This document shows, one piece after another, positions 19,359-28,258 of a stretch of 64,000 bases of DNA (its first letter is position 1; each line of letters starts with the position of its first letter). The notes beneath the pieces are model-generated. The model saw only the letters and a program-made list of their open reading frames with translations, ran no database searches and had not been told where the DNA came from. The DNA comes from Flavobacteriales bacterium. GTDB lineage: Bacteria; Bacteroidota; Bacteroidia; Flavobacteriales_F; PHOS-HE28. The stretch is from positions 1 to 64,000 of the forward strand of contig JADJXF010000019.1 of the NCBI GenBank assembly GCA_016715995.1, in the 5' to 3' direction. A program made the position numbers and the translations under genes.

Positions 19359-21449
19359 ATGCTCGATAGCCCCATCGAATACCTCAAGGGCGTAGGCCCG
19401 CTCCGCGGCGAGCTGCTACGCAAGGAGCTCGGCATCGGCACCTTCAGCGACCTGCTGTTTCATTTCCCGTTCCGCTACATCGACCGCAGCCGGTTCCACA
19501 CGGTGAGCGAGCTGCGCGAGGAGCACCAGCAGGTGCAATTGCGCGGGCGGATCAGCGCGCCACGCACGGTGGGCGAGAAGCAGGGCCGACGGCTGGTGGC
19601 CACCCTCAGCGACGCTTCGGGTAGCGTCGAGCTCGTGTGGTTCAAAGGGCTGAAATGGCTGTTGCAGTCGCTGAAGCCCAACGAGGAGTACATCGTGTTC
19701 GGCCGACCGGGCAGTTTCAAAGGCAAGGTGAACCTGCCCCATCCGGAGCTCGAACTCGCCTCTGCCTGGGACACCGGCATGGAGGCGGCACTGCAGCCCG
19801 TGTACAGCACCACCGAGAAGCTCGCTGCCAAAGGACTCACCAGCAGGGCGCTGTGGAAGCTGGTGAAGACGCTGCTGCCGCAGGTGAGCGGCCTGTTGCC
19901 CGAGACGCTCGGCAGCGAGCAGGTGCAATGGCTCGGGGGCATCTCACGCGAGGAAGCCTTCCACCAGGTCCACGCGCCCACGCATGCACAGATCCTGGAA
20001 AGCGCCCGACGCAGGCTCAAGTTCGAGGAGCTCTTCTACATCCAGATCGGCCTGCTGCGGCAGAAGCAGCGCACGCAGCAGTCAGTCCGGGGCCACGTGT
20101 TCGCGCAAGTCGGCGACCACGTGAACACCTTCTACGCGCGGCACCTGCCCTTCGAGCTTACCGGCGCGCAGAAGCGTGTGGTGAAGGAGATCCGCAAGGA
20201 CATGGGCAACGGCCGCCAGATGAACCGACTGCTGCAGGGCGATGTCGGCAGTGGGAAGACGCTCGTGGGCCTGCTCAGCATGCTCATCGCGCTCGACAAT
20301 GGCTTCCAGGCCGCGCTGATGGCGCCCACGGAGATCCTGGCGCGGCAGCACTTCGCCACGCTCACGCGCATGCTCGGCGATATGCCCGTGGTGGTTCGCC
20401 TGCTCACCGGCAGCACCAAGCAAGCAGAGCGCAAGAGCCTGCTCACCGCGCTGAGGCTCGGCGAGGTCCACATCGTCGTGGGCACGCACGCCTTGCTGGA
20501 GGACCGCGTGGTGTTCCAGCGGCTCGGCCTGGTCGTGATCGATGAGCAGCACCGCTTCGGCGTGGCCCAGCGCGCACGCCTCTGGGCCAAGAGCGAGGTG
20601 CCCCCGCATGTGCTCGTAATGACCGCCACGCCAATCCCGCGCACGCTGGCCATGACGCTCTATGGCGACCTCGATACCAGCATCATCGATGAGCTGCCCC
20701 CGGGCCGCAAGGCCATCCGCACCGTCCATCGCTTCGATTCATCGCGCAACGCCGTGTTCGCCTTCCTCGAAGAGGAGATCACCAAGGGGCGGCAGGTGTA
20801 CGTGGTCTATCCGTTGATCGAGGAAAGCGAGAACGTGGACCTGAAGCACGTGATGGATGGATTCGAGAGCCTGAGCCGTCGCTTCCCCCTGCCGAAGTAC
20901 GCCGTGGGCATCGTGCATGGTCGGCAGGATCAGGCCACCAAGGATTACGAGATGGCGCGCTTCAAGAAGGGCGAGACGAATGTGCTCGTGTCCACCACCG
21001 TGATCGAAGTCGGCGTGGACGTTCCAAATGCGAGCGTGATGGTGATCGAGAACGCCGAGCGCTTCGGGCTTTCGCAGCTCCACCAGTTGCGCGGTCGCGT
21101 GGGCCGAGGCGCGGAGCAGAGCTATTGCATCCTCATGACCGGCGACAGGCTCGGCAGCGATGCCCGCACGCGCATCGGCACCATGGTGCGGACCAATGAC
21201 GGCTTCGAGATCGCTGAGACGGACTTGAAGCTACGCGGCCCGGGCGACCTGCTGGGCACGCAGCAGAGCGGATTGCCCCAATTGCGCATCGCCGACCTGA
21301 TTGAGGACAGCGCGCTGCTGCAACAGGCGCGACAGGCGGCCCTGCGCGTGCTCGACGAGGACCCCGGCCTTGCCGAACCACGGCACGCGGCCATCGCGCG
21401 CACGCTGCGCGAACGGAAGGATGAGGTGATCTGGGGCCGGATTAGCTAG
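19359..21449 (+). CDS. recG: RecG, ATP-dependent DNA helicase
   Basis: Branch-migrating helicase that rewinds stalled replication forks and processes Holliday junctions. The 696 residues hold the wedge/OB domain at the N-terminus (IEYLKGVGPLRGELLRKELG; LRGRISAPRTVG), then the helicase core: Walker A QGDVGSGKT, motif Ia APTEILARQHF, DEQHRFGV (DEQH box), TATPIPRTLAMTLYGDLD, the second domain ending STTVIEVGVDVPNA, and HQLRGRVGRG. The ATG at 19359 begins the conserved N-terminus; the frame is open upstream but antisense to the paralogue pair. A TACTTTTC at 19341-19348 could be its -7 element. Confidence 0.97.
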   Translation: MLDSPIEYLKGVGPLRGELLRKELGIGTFSDLLFHFPFRYIDRSRFHTVSELREEHQQVQLRGRISAPRTVGEKQGRRLVATLSDASGSVELVWFKGLKWLLQSLKPNEEYIVFGRPGSFKGKVNLPHPELELASAWDTGMEAALQPVYSTTEKLAAKGLTSRALWKLVKTLLPQVSGLLPETLGSEQVQWLGGISREEAFHQVHAPTHAQILESARRRLKFEELFYIQIGLLRQKQRTQQSVRGHVFAQVGDHVNTFYARHLPFELTGAQKRVVKEIRKDMGNGRQMNRLLQGDVGSGKTLVGLLSMLIALDNGFQAALMAPTEILARQHFATLTRMLGDMPVVVRLLTGSTKQAERKSLLTALRLGEVHIVVGTHALLEDRVVFQRLGLVVIDEQHRFGVAQRARLWAKSEVPPHVLVMTATPIPRTLAMTLYGDLDTSIIDELPPGRKAIRTVHRFDSSRNAVFAFLEEEITKGRQVYVVYPLIEESENVDLKHVMDGFESLSRRFPLPKYAVGIVHGRQDQATKDYEMARFKKGETNVLVSTTVIEVGVDVPNASVMVIENAERFGLSQLHQLRGRVGRGAEQSYCILMTGDRLGSDARTRIGTMVRTNDGFEIAETDLKLRGPGDLLGTQQSGLPQLRIADLIEDSALLQQARQAALRVLDEDPGLAEPRHAAIARTLRERKDEVIWGRIS

Positions 21450-21461
21450 CCATCGCCCGGC

Positions 21462-22193
21462 TCAGGTGCCCAGCGCTTCACGGCGCTCGCGTTCGGCCGG
21501 GTCGAGCACATGGCGCAAGCAGCCGCAGGCGATGAGGTACTGGGCTACCGCATAGGTGAGGAGCACCGACCAGGTGGCATGGTCCACCACCCGCACGAAC
21601 CGGTGCGTGGCCAGGATGCTGTCCGAGGCGATGAACAGCAGGGCGCCCGCGAAGACCATGAGGAAGCTCGGCAGGTAGGTGCGGCCGAAGCGAAGCGCCG
21701 CCCCCACGCCCATGAACGTGATGGCCACCGCATAGATGATCACCGGGACGAACATCAGGTCATCCACGCGCTCCACCAGACCGATGCCGAAGATGACGCC
21801 ATAAGTGACCACGAGGGCCGCGAGGAAAAGGGCGATTAGCAGGCCCGGATTGCTGCCCGCGTCGGCCACGTTCTGCACGAAGGCCATGGTGTAGCAGAGC
21901 TGCGCGATCAGGAACGCGCCCAGGCCGATGATGAAATAGAACTGGTCGAGATGGTCGAACATCAGCGCGGCATCGCCGATGAGCGAGAAGAAGAGCCCGG
22001 CCTGGATCAGCAAGGTGAACCGGTCGCCCATGCGCCGGCTATTGAAGAAGAACCAGCTGGACAGGATGATCATCATCATCGGCTTGCATACGTAAACCAG
22101 CCCGTGCCAGCCGCGCACCTCGCCCACGATGGCGCCCAGCGCCGCAGCGCCGTAGAGGCCAGTGTTCACGAGATTGTCCTTGCGAATGTCCAT
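21462..22193 (-). CDS. YhhN family membrane protein (lysoplasmalogenase-like)
   Basis: The 243 residues contain about eight helices. Family motifs are the acidic pair region FSLIGDAALMFDHLDQFYFI followed by GLGAFLIAQLCYTMAFVQ, and near the end GALLFIASDSILATHRF. This is the YhhN/TMEM86 family, whose animal members hydrolyse the vinyl-ether bond of lysoplasmalogens; the bacterial function is less certain. The ATG chosen starts MDIRKDNLV; an upstream in-frame ATG adds 11 residues with no support. It converges on recG with 12 bases between stops. Confidence 0.85.
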   Translation of the reverse strand: MDIRKDNLVNTGLYGAAALGAIVGEVRGWHGLVYVCKPMMMIILSSWFFFNSRRMGDRFTLLIQAGLFFSLIGDAALMFDHLDQFYFIIGLGAFLIAQLCYTMAFVQNVADAGSNPGLLIALFLAALVVTYGVIFGIGLVERVDDLMFVPVIIYAVAITFMGVGAALRFGRTYLPSFLMVFAGALLFIASDSILATHRFVRVVDHATWSVLLTYAVAQYLIACGCLRHVLDPAERERREALGT

Positions 22194-22314
22194 CCGGGTG
22201 CAGACGATGTGTCCGAAGGCCGGCAAGTTAGCCGCGGCGGGGCATCTTGGACTTGAACTCTACGGCTTCAGTGCTTCTGTCTAGCATTCGTTGTGCGTAG
22301 AACCGAGGGAGCGG

Positions 22315-23529
22315 TCACGTAGCCCGCGCCTCAGGCCAACGCAGCATTGCCAGGTGGAGCAGCGTGCTTAGCGCAACAGTCGCCGCGGTCACGAAGTGCC
22401 ACGGTGCAGGAAGAAGGTCAGGTGAGAACACCAAGAGCGCCGTGAACCCGATCACACGCAGCACCTCTACCGGAACCGCCCAGCGCTTCGATTCCAGCAT
22501 CAGGCCCATGTCCATCACCCACAGCACGATCAGCGCGGCCGCCAACCAGCTGCGCGTCATGCCCAGGTCCCCTTGCCGGAAGAGGAACAGCGTGGTGACC
22601 GCGAGCAATGCGGTGAATTGCACCGCCACGTACAGGTTCACACCGCGCGGTGCGGTGGTGTCGAACTTGCGGTAGCTGCGCTTGTCTTTCGCGCGCGGGC
22701 CCTCAACCCCTCCGAGGTACGCGGGCCTCCAGCCGGGCGGCTTCAGGAAGACCAGCAGCCGGTCCTTCCAATTGCGGCACTGCCTGGCCCAACGCACGAG
22801 ATCGCCCCAGTAGTGGAAGTTGGCCTTCAGCGGGTCCCAGGTGCGCAGCGGCGTGGTGATGCCATAGACCGGCTCCTCCTCCTCGCGCTGGTAGGTCCCG
22901 AAGAGCTTATCCCAGATGATGAGCGTGCCTGCGTGGTTGCGGTCGATGTACTTCGGGTCGCTGCCGTGGTGGACGCGGTGGTGGCTGGGCGTGTTCAGGA
23001 TCCATTCCAGCGGCCCCATGCTCCCGATCGCCTTGGTGTGGATCCAGAACTGGTAGAGCGTGACGAAGGCGCCCACCGTGACGATTACCAGCGGATGCAC
23101 GCCAAGCAGCGCGATGGGCACATAGAACCAGAAGCTGAACAGCCCCTGCCACCAGCTCTGGCGCAGCGCCACGCTCAGGTTGTATTCCTCGCTCTGGTGG
23201 TGGACGATGTGCGCCGCCCAGAGGAAGTTCACCTCGTGGCTGAGGCGATGGAACCAGTAGTAGAGCAGGTCCACCAGGAGGAAGGCGGCGAGCCAAGTGA
23301 GTGGCGTGGTGGGCAGCGTGAAGAGCCGCCACTGGTCGTAGGCCCACAGGTAGACGCCGAAGATGAAGGCCTTGGTGAACGCGCCCACCACCTGTGATCC
23401 GATGCCGCAGCCCAGATTCGCTACGAAATCGTTGAAGCGGTAAACCCGGCTGCCGCTCCACGCGCTCCACGCCAGCTCCAGCCCCATGAGCAGGAAGAAG
23501 AGCGGGATGGCGAGGGCGATGGAGTCCAT
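22315..23529 (-). CDS. Sterol desaturase / fatty acid hydroxylase family membrane protein
   Basis: A 404-residue di-iron membrane oxygenase. The eight-histidine signature is present: HRLSHEVNFLWAAHIVHH (two clusters) in the middle and HRVHHGSDPKYIDRNHAG downstream. Helices precede, separate and follow these clusters, and a C-terminal section of about four helices ends the protein, as in the alkylglycerol-monooxygenase-like branch. The likely reaction is hydroxylation or desaturation of a lipid; the substrate cannot be read from sequence. It diverges from pheT. The gap before the YhhN gene (22194-22314) holds no gene I can see. Confidence 0.88.
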   Translation of the reverse strand: MDSIALAIPLFFLLMGLELAWSAWSGSRVYRFNDFVANLGCGIGSQVVGAFTKAFIFGVYLWAYDQWRLFTLPTTPLTWLAAFLLVDLLYYWFHRLSHEVNFLWAAHIVHHQSEEYNLSVALRQSWWQGLFSFWFYVPIALLGVHPLVIVTVGAFVTLYQFWIHTKAIGSMGPLEWILNTPSHHRVHHGSDPKYIDRNHAGTLIIWDKLFGTYQREEEEPVYGITTPLRTWDPLKANFHYWGDLVRWARQCRNWKDRLLVFLKPPGWRPAYLGGVEGPRAKDKRSYRKFDTTAPRGVNLYVAVQFTALLAVTTLFLFRQGDLGMTRSWLAAALIVLWVMDMGLMLESKRWAVPVEVLRVIGFTALLVFSPDLLPAPWHFVTAATVALSTLLHLAMLRWPEARAT

Positions 23530-23553
23530 GGCCCCGCGAAATTACCGGCCGGG

Positions 23554-23561
23554 TATCTTCG
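23554..23561 (+). promoter_or_regulatory. Possible -7 promoter element for pheT
   Basis: TATCTTCG fits TAnnTTYG and lies 49 bases before the pheT ATG, in the 81-base divergent gap with the sterol-desaturase-family gene. Confidence 0.4.
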
Positions 23562-23610
23562 CCGACCTTCACATTCGACATCAACCTTCGCTGAAGCTTC
23601 CGCTGATCAC

Positions 23611-26046
23611 ATGCGCATCTCCTGGAACTGGCTCCGCCAGTACGTCGAACCGGACCTCTCGCCGCAGCAAGTGGCCGAAGTGCTCACCAGCACTGGCCTG
23701 GAGGTGGAGAGCGTGGAGCCTTACGAGCCGGTGAAGGGCATGCTGCAAGGCGTGGTGGTCGGACACGTGCTGGAATGCGCCAAGCACCCCGATGCCGACC
23801 GCCTCAGCCTCACGGTGGTGGATGTCGGCCAAGGCGAGCCGCTGCGCATCGTGTGCGGCGCGCCCAATGTGGCGGCGGGGCAGAAAGTGCTGGTGGCCAC
23901 CGTGGGAACCACCTTGCTTATGCACGACGGAGGCAGCCTAACCATCAAGAAGAGCAAGATCCGCGGGCAGGAGAGCAACGGCATGATCTGCGCTGAGGAT
24001 GAACTGGGCCTGGGTCACAGCCACGACGGCATCCTCGTGCTCGACCCCGGCGCTGCGCCCGGCACGCCCGCTGCGCAGCACCTCGGCCTGGTCAGTGATC
24101 ACGTGCTGGAGATCGGCCTCACGCCCAACCGCACCGATGCCATGGGCCATGTGGGCGTGGCGCGCGACCTGATCGCCGCGCTCAACCACCGCAATGGGCT
24201 CGGCCTGGAACTGAAGTTGCCCGACATCACGGCCTATGCGCAGGACGACGATGCACGATCGACGCCGGTGGAGGTGAAGGACGCGCATGCCTGTCCGCGC
24301 TATGCGGGCGTCACGCTCTCCAAGGTGAAGGTGGCACCATCGCCGAAATGGCTGCAGGACCGCCTGCTCGCGATCAGCCTGAAGCCGATCAACAACGTGG
24401 TGGACGTGACCAATTACGTCCAGCACGAGCTGGGCCAGCCCTTGCATGCCTTCGACGCCGACGAGCTCGCGGGCGGCCGCATCGTGGTGCGCATGGCTGC
24501 GGCTGGCGAGCCGTTCATCACCCTCGATGGCAAGGAACGCACCCTCGACTCAACAGATCTCGTGATCGCCGATGCGGAGAAGCCCGCTTGCATTGCGGGT
24601 GTCTTCGGCGGTGCAGGTAGCGGCGTGAGCGATGGCACTACCGCCGTCTTCCTCGAGTCGGCTTGTTTCGATCCCTCCACCATCCGTCGCACGGCGCGCC
24701 GACATGGCTTGAGCACCGATGCCTCCTTCCGGTTCGAGCGCGGCGTGGACCCCGAAAGCACCGTGTACGCTTTGAAGCGCGCGGCGCTGCTGCTGAAGGA
24801 AGTGGCGGGAGCACGTATCTCGTCGTCCATCACGGACATCGACCACGCGCGAAAGAGCCGTGCGGAGGTGAAGCTCCGTTTCGCCGAGGTGGAGCGTCTC
24901 ACGGGCATCGTCATGCCACCGGATCTTGTGGTGCGCGTGCTGGAGCTGCTCGACTTCCGGGTGATGGAGCGCAACGCCCAGTCGCTCGTGGTGCAGGTTC
25001 CTGCCTACCGCGTGGATGTGTCGCGCCCTGCGGATGTGATTGAGGAGATCCTGCGCATCCACGGCTTCGACCGCGTGCCGTTGCCGGAGCGGCTCTCCGT
25101 TCCTGCGGTCATCCATGAGGCACTCACCTTGGAATCGATGCGTCGCGAGACGGGCGCGCACTTGGCCGCGCGCGGATTCCGCGAGATCATGACGCCCTCG
25201 CTCGTTGCCGCGCAGCGTGCCGAAGCAGGTCTTTCGGAAGGCAGCAACGGTCTGGTGACCCTCGCCAACCCGCTGAGCTCGGCGCTTGACGCGATGCGGC
25301 CCACCCTGCTCTTCGGCGCGCTGGAAGCCGTGGCGCATAACAGCAACCGCCAGCAGAAGGACCTGCGGCTCTTCGAGCGCGGCCGCGTGTACGCCGCGCA
25401 GGGCGATGGAGCGCGCGAGACCGAGACGCTGGCGATCACCCTCACCGGTCGACGCTGGCGCGAGAGCTGGCGTGCGGCCGATCGCGCCGTGGAGCATGCC
25501 GATCTGCAGGAGGAGGTGGAATCGCTCCTCGCACGGCTGGGCTTGTTGGAAGCGGCGAACTGGCATCCGGCGCACCATCCGCTCGTTGACGATTGCGCCG
25601 AGCTGAAGATCCATGGACGCATCATGGGTTTCGCCGGTTGTGTGAACAGCAAGGAGCTGAAGCGTGCCGATGTCAACCCGCCGGTCTTCCACGCCGAATT
25701 GAATGAGCAGGCCTTGCTCGATGCGTGCCGGGCCGCGACGATGGCCTACGCCGAAGTGCCGCGCTTCCCATCGGTGCGCCGCGATCTCAGCCTGCTGCTC
25801 GACGAAGCCGTGCGCTTCGCGGACCTCGAACGCATCGCCACGCAGGCTGAGCGTAAGCTCTTGCGTGAGGTCGGCCTCTTCGACGTGTATCAGGGCGACA
25901 AGCTCCCGGCAGGCAAGAAGAGCTACGCGATCAGCTTCGTGCTTCGGGACGAGGAGAAGACGCTCACCGACGAGCAGGTGGACAAGGCCATGGGCCGTAT
26001 CCGCGCTGCGCTGGAGAAGGAGGCAGGCGCGCAGCTGCGCGGTTGA
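23611..26046 (+). CDS. pheT: Phenylalanyl-tRNA synthetase, beta subunit
   Basis: Beta chain of the tetrameric enzyme that charges tRNA-Phe. The 811 residues match the usual length. Domains in order: MRISWNWLRQYVEPDLS at the start, the tRNA-binding OB domain (residues about 40-150; LEVESVEPYEPV, GHVLECAKHPDADRLSLT), the B3/B4 editing domain (SLKPINNVVDVTNYVQHELG, PLHAFDAD), the B5 domain, the core synthetase-like domain and the C-terminal anticodon-binding FDX-ACB domain (SYAISFVLRDEEKTLTDEQV). Complete and intact. pheS is not adjacent. Confidence 0.97.
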   Translation: MRISWNWLRQYVEPDLSPQQVAEVLTSTGLEVESVEPYEPVKGMLQGVVVGHVLECAKHPDADRLSLTVVDVGQGEPLRIVCGAPNVAAGQKVLVATVGTTLLMHDGGSLTIKKSKIRGQESNGMICAEDELGLGHSHDGILVLDPGAAPGTPAAQHLGLVSDHVLEIGLTPNRTDAMGHVGVARDLIAALNHRNGLGLELKLPDITAYAQDDDARSTPVEVKDAHACPRYAGVTLSKVKVAPSPKWLQDRLLAISLKPINNVVDVTNYVQHELGQPLHAFDADELAGGRIVVRMAAAGEPFITLDGKERTLDSTDLVIADAEKPACIAGVFGGAGSGVSDGTTAVFLESACFDPSTIRRTARRHGLSTDASFRFERGVDPESTVYALKRAALLLKEVAGARISSSITDIDHARKSRAEVKLRFAEVERLTGIVMPPDLVVRVLELLDFRVMERNAQSLVVQVPAYRVDVSRPADVIEEILRIHGFDRVPLPERLSVPAVIHEALTLESMRRETGAHLAARGFREIMTPSLVAAQRAEAGLSEGSNGLVTLANPLSSALDAMRPTLLFGALEAVAHNSNRQQKDLRLFERGRVYAAQGDGARETETLAITLTGRRWRESWRAADRAVEHADLQEEVESLLARLGLLEAANWHPAHHPLVDDCAELKIHGRIMGFAGCVNSKELKRADVNPPVFHAELNEQALLDACRAATMAYAEVPRFPSVRRDLSLLLDEAVRFADLERIATQAERKLLREVGLFDVYQGDKLPAGKKSYAISFVLRDEEKTLTDEQVDKAMGRIRAALEKEAGAQLRG

Positions 26047-26055
26047 GGCCGCCTT

Positions 26056-27633
26056 CTACCGCAGCCTGTACCCCAGGCCGAGGAGCACGCCGTAGGCATC
26101 GCTGCGGCGCGTCACCACCGGACCATCGATCGCGTCGATCAGCTGCCCGCGCATCATCGGCTCGATGCCCACGCTCCAAGCGCTGTTGAAGCGGTAACGC
26201 ACGTAGGCGCGCGCCATCCATCCCACGGACCATTGGCGCACGTCGGAATCGCGCACCTGCGCCGGCGACTCACCCTCTGAGGGAAAGGTGCCGCTGCGCG
26301 TCGTGAGCAATCCGATTGACGGCCCGCCACGCACGCCGAAGCTCCACCGGCCTTGCACGAGATGGGCGTCAAGGAGCAAGGGCAGTTCGAGGTAGCTCGT
26401 GCGGACCACATGCTCGCGCGCAGTTCGCACGCTCACGGTGACGGCGGTATCGAACGAGAAGAGCAGCACCTGCGTGGTGATGGGCACGTTGATGCCCGTG
26501 TAGCCGTTGATGGGGTCGCCGCCGGTGATGATGAGCACCGTGGTGTCAACCGTCTGTAGGAACCAGGTGCGGTTCACCTCGAAGGCCGTGGTACGTTGCT
26601 CAGGCACGGTCAACCGATCCGCATAGGTGGAATGATGCAGGCCGAAACCGAAGCCCACGTTGCGGCCCATGCGCATGAGTTCCGCGCCGAAGGCCGGGCC
26701 CAGTTCCGGCGTGGTGGTCAGGTCAGCGTAATGCGGGCTGCTGTACCGGCTATTGGTTGCCTGCGCGCCGAAGAGCGCGTTGAGCTCCCACGGACTTCGC
26801 GTCGCGATCAACGGTGGTGCGATCGGCGGCGGTGCTTCGGCCAGGATGCTGTCGGTCGGCATCGAATCCGAAGGCGACGGATGGGGCAGCTGGGCTATCG
26901 GCTCGCTGGCGGCACTTACGTCATCAGGTACGGCAGTTTCTGTTCCTACTTCGCTAACGGGCACATCTTCCTGCGGGCTGTCGGTCGGCTCGGAAGCTTG
27001 CTCATGAAGAATTTCAACTATTGGCAAGGGCAATGGCGCTTCGGCATCCACAGCATCCGTTGTTTGATCTGCAAGCATCGCGGCATCGTCATCGGGCATG
27101 GGGTCCTGTACGGTGGACGAGGGATTGTCTGCTACATCCTCAGCTTCCGCAGGGTGAGCATCGATTGCCAAGGATCCGATCGCGATCGGCGTGTCGGACT
27201 TCGCCGAATAGGAAGGCTTCGCTTCCACAGGGATCGGCTGCTCGGCATCATCGGACTTCTGGTCTTCAGCAGGGATTCGTTCGGTATTCGACTCATGAAG
27301 GGCGGGAGCAGCTTGGGCCGAATGATCAATCGTTGCTGCGCGGGATTGTTGTGTGGATGTCGCCGTGGCTTCTTTCACAGGTGCCGAAGAAGCAGTATGC
27401 TGAGCAGACGGTTGGATGCTGACTTGCTCGCCCACCGGCTCGGTGGTTGGCCAAAGCATCCAAGCGATGAAGGCCAGCGGAATCAGGCCCAGGAGGTACC
27501 ACGGGCCCCTGCGCTTCCTGCGCTTCGCGGTGATGGCCTGCTGCGCGCCCTGCCATGCGCCTTCGTCGAAGGGGAATGCCTGCTCTTCCAGCTTGCGCCG
27601 GGCCAGCTCGTCGAAGTGGTCGTTGCGGTTCAT
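26056..27633 (-). CDS. Predicted inner-membrane-anchored protein with C-terminal beta-barrel-like domain, coupled to an ECF sigma factor
   Basis: The 525 residues have three parts. A short cytoplasmic N-terminus (HFDELARRKLEEQAFPFDE, then GAWQGAQQAI) resembles the start of Bacteroidota anti-sigma-like proteins. One transmembrane helix follows (about residues 44-61, WYLLGLIPLAFIAWMLW). Next is a long low-complexity Ala/Pro/Thr/Asp linker to about 290, and a C-terminal region with alternating strands (YLELPLLLDAHL; FGVRGGPSIGLL; AYGVLLGLGYRLR) like outer-membrane beta-barrel domains. The ATG overlaps the sigma factor stop by 4 bases. The inferred role is an envelope-spanning regulator of that sigma factor. 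No characterised homologue recognised. Confidence 0.75.
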   Translation of the reverse strand: MNRNDHFDELARRKLEEQAFPFDEGAWQGAQQAITAKRRKRRGPWYLLGLIPLAFIAWMLWPTTEPVGEQVSIQPSAQHTASSAPVKEATATSTQQSRAATIDHSAQAAPALHESNTERIPAEDQKSDDAEQPIPVEAKPSYSAKSDTPIAIGSLAIDAHPAEAEDVADNPSSTVQDPMPDDDAAMLADQTTDAVDAEAPLPLPIVEILHEQASEPTDSPQEDVPVSEVGTETAVPDDVSAASEPIAQLPHPSPSDSMPTDSILAEAPPPIAPPLIATRSPWELNALFGAQATNSRYSSPHYADLTTTPELGPAFGAELMRMGRNVGFGFGLHHSTYADRLTVPEQRTTAFEVNRTWFLQTVDTTVLIITGGDPINGYTGINVPITTQVLLFSFDTAVTVSVRTAREHVVRTSYLELPLLLDAHLVQGRWSFGVRGGPSIGLLTTRSGTFPSEGESPAQVRDSDVRQWSVGWMARAYVRYRFNSAWSVGIEPMMRGQLIDAIDGPVVTRRSDAYGVLLGLGYRLR

Positions 27634-28196
27634 GGCAATGCGGTCTTGATGGGCGCGGCGTGTGCGGCCAGCCGCGCGATGGCTTGTTGCAGCACCTTTC
27701 TGGCGTGGCTCACGTGCCACTTGCTGGTGCCTTCGCTGATGCCGAGCATCTCGGCGATCTCCTGATGCGCGAACCCGTCGATGGCGAAGAGGTTGAAGAC
27801 GCGGCGGCTCATGTCGGGCACGCGCGCGAGCAGCGCGGCGAAGGCCTCGGCGTCCATCTGGATCAGGTATTCGTTCACGTCGATGAGTGTGCCCTCATCG
27901 AACGACGCATCAAGCGATTCGGCCTCTTTGCGCTGCTTGTCGTGGCGATGGTTGTCGATCACGGTGTTGATCATGATGCGGCGCGTCCAGAGCTCGAAGG
28001 GTACTTCGGGGCGGCGTTTGGGCAGGTTGCTGAGGATCTTCAGGAAACCCTGGTTCACGCGGTCGAGGGCGTCCTGGCGGTTGCGCTCGTAGCGGCTGCA
28101 GATGGCCATCATCGGGCCGTACAACGCGCGGTACAGCGCGTACTGTGCCTTGGGCTCCTGGCGGATGCAGCGTGCTATGAGCGCCTCGTCGATCAT
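27630..28196 (-). CDS. ECF-type RNA polymerase sigma factor
   Basis: The 188 residues contain sigma region 2 (YRALYGPMMAICSRYERNRQ, then DALDRVNQGFLKIL and FELWTRRIMINTVIDNHR) and region 4 with its helix-turn-helix (FNLFAIDGFAHQEIAEMLGI, then SEGTSKWHVSHARKVLQ). Regions 1 and 3 are missing, so it is of the extracytoplasmic-function class. Chosen ATG starts MIDEALIARCIRQEP, the usual N-terminus; 18 more residues are open upstream. The downstream gene overlaps it by 4 bases and is the probable regulator. Targets are not identifiable from this window. Confidence 0.92.
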   Translation of the reverse strand: MIDEALIARCIRQEPKAQYALYRALYGPMMAICSRYERNRQDALDRVNQGFLKILSNLPKRRPEVPFELWTRRIMINTVIDNHRHDKQRKEAESLDASFDEGTLIDVNEYLIQMDAEAFAALLARVPDMSRRVFNLFAIDGFAHQEIAEMLGISEGTSKWHVSHARKVLQQAIARLAAHAAPIKTALP

Positions 28197-28212
28197 GGTT
28201 TGGTGCGCCGAA

Positions 28213-28238
28213 GGGCGCCCTCCATTCGGAGGACGCCC
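28213..28238 (-). terminator. Hairpin between the Cys-repeat T9SS gene and the sigma factor gene
   Basis: Arms of 11 bases (GGGCGCCCTCC and GGAGGACGCCC, one mismatch) around a 4-base loop. It lies between the stop of the upstream minus-strand gene and the sigma factor start. No T-run follows on the minus strand, so termination is only possible, not clear. Confidence 0.4.
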
Positions 28239-28258
28239 CTCGACGTTCACACGTCGCT

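Noticed and set aside
22194..22314. tRNA-like sequence in the gap before the sterol-desaturase-family gene
   Set aside because: Short stretches looked suggestive, but no complete cloverleaf, T-loop or anticodon arm could be built.
28213..28238. Riboswitch upstream of the sigma factor gene
   Set aside because: Only one simple hairpin is present, without a conserved aptamer core.
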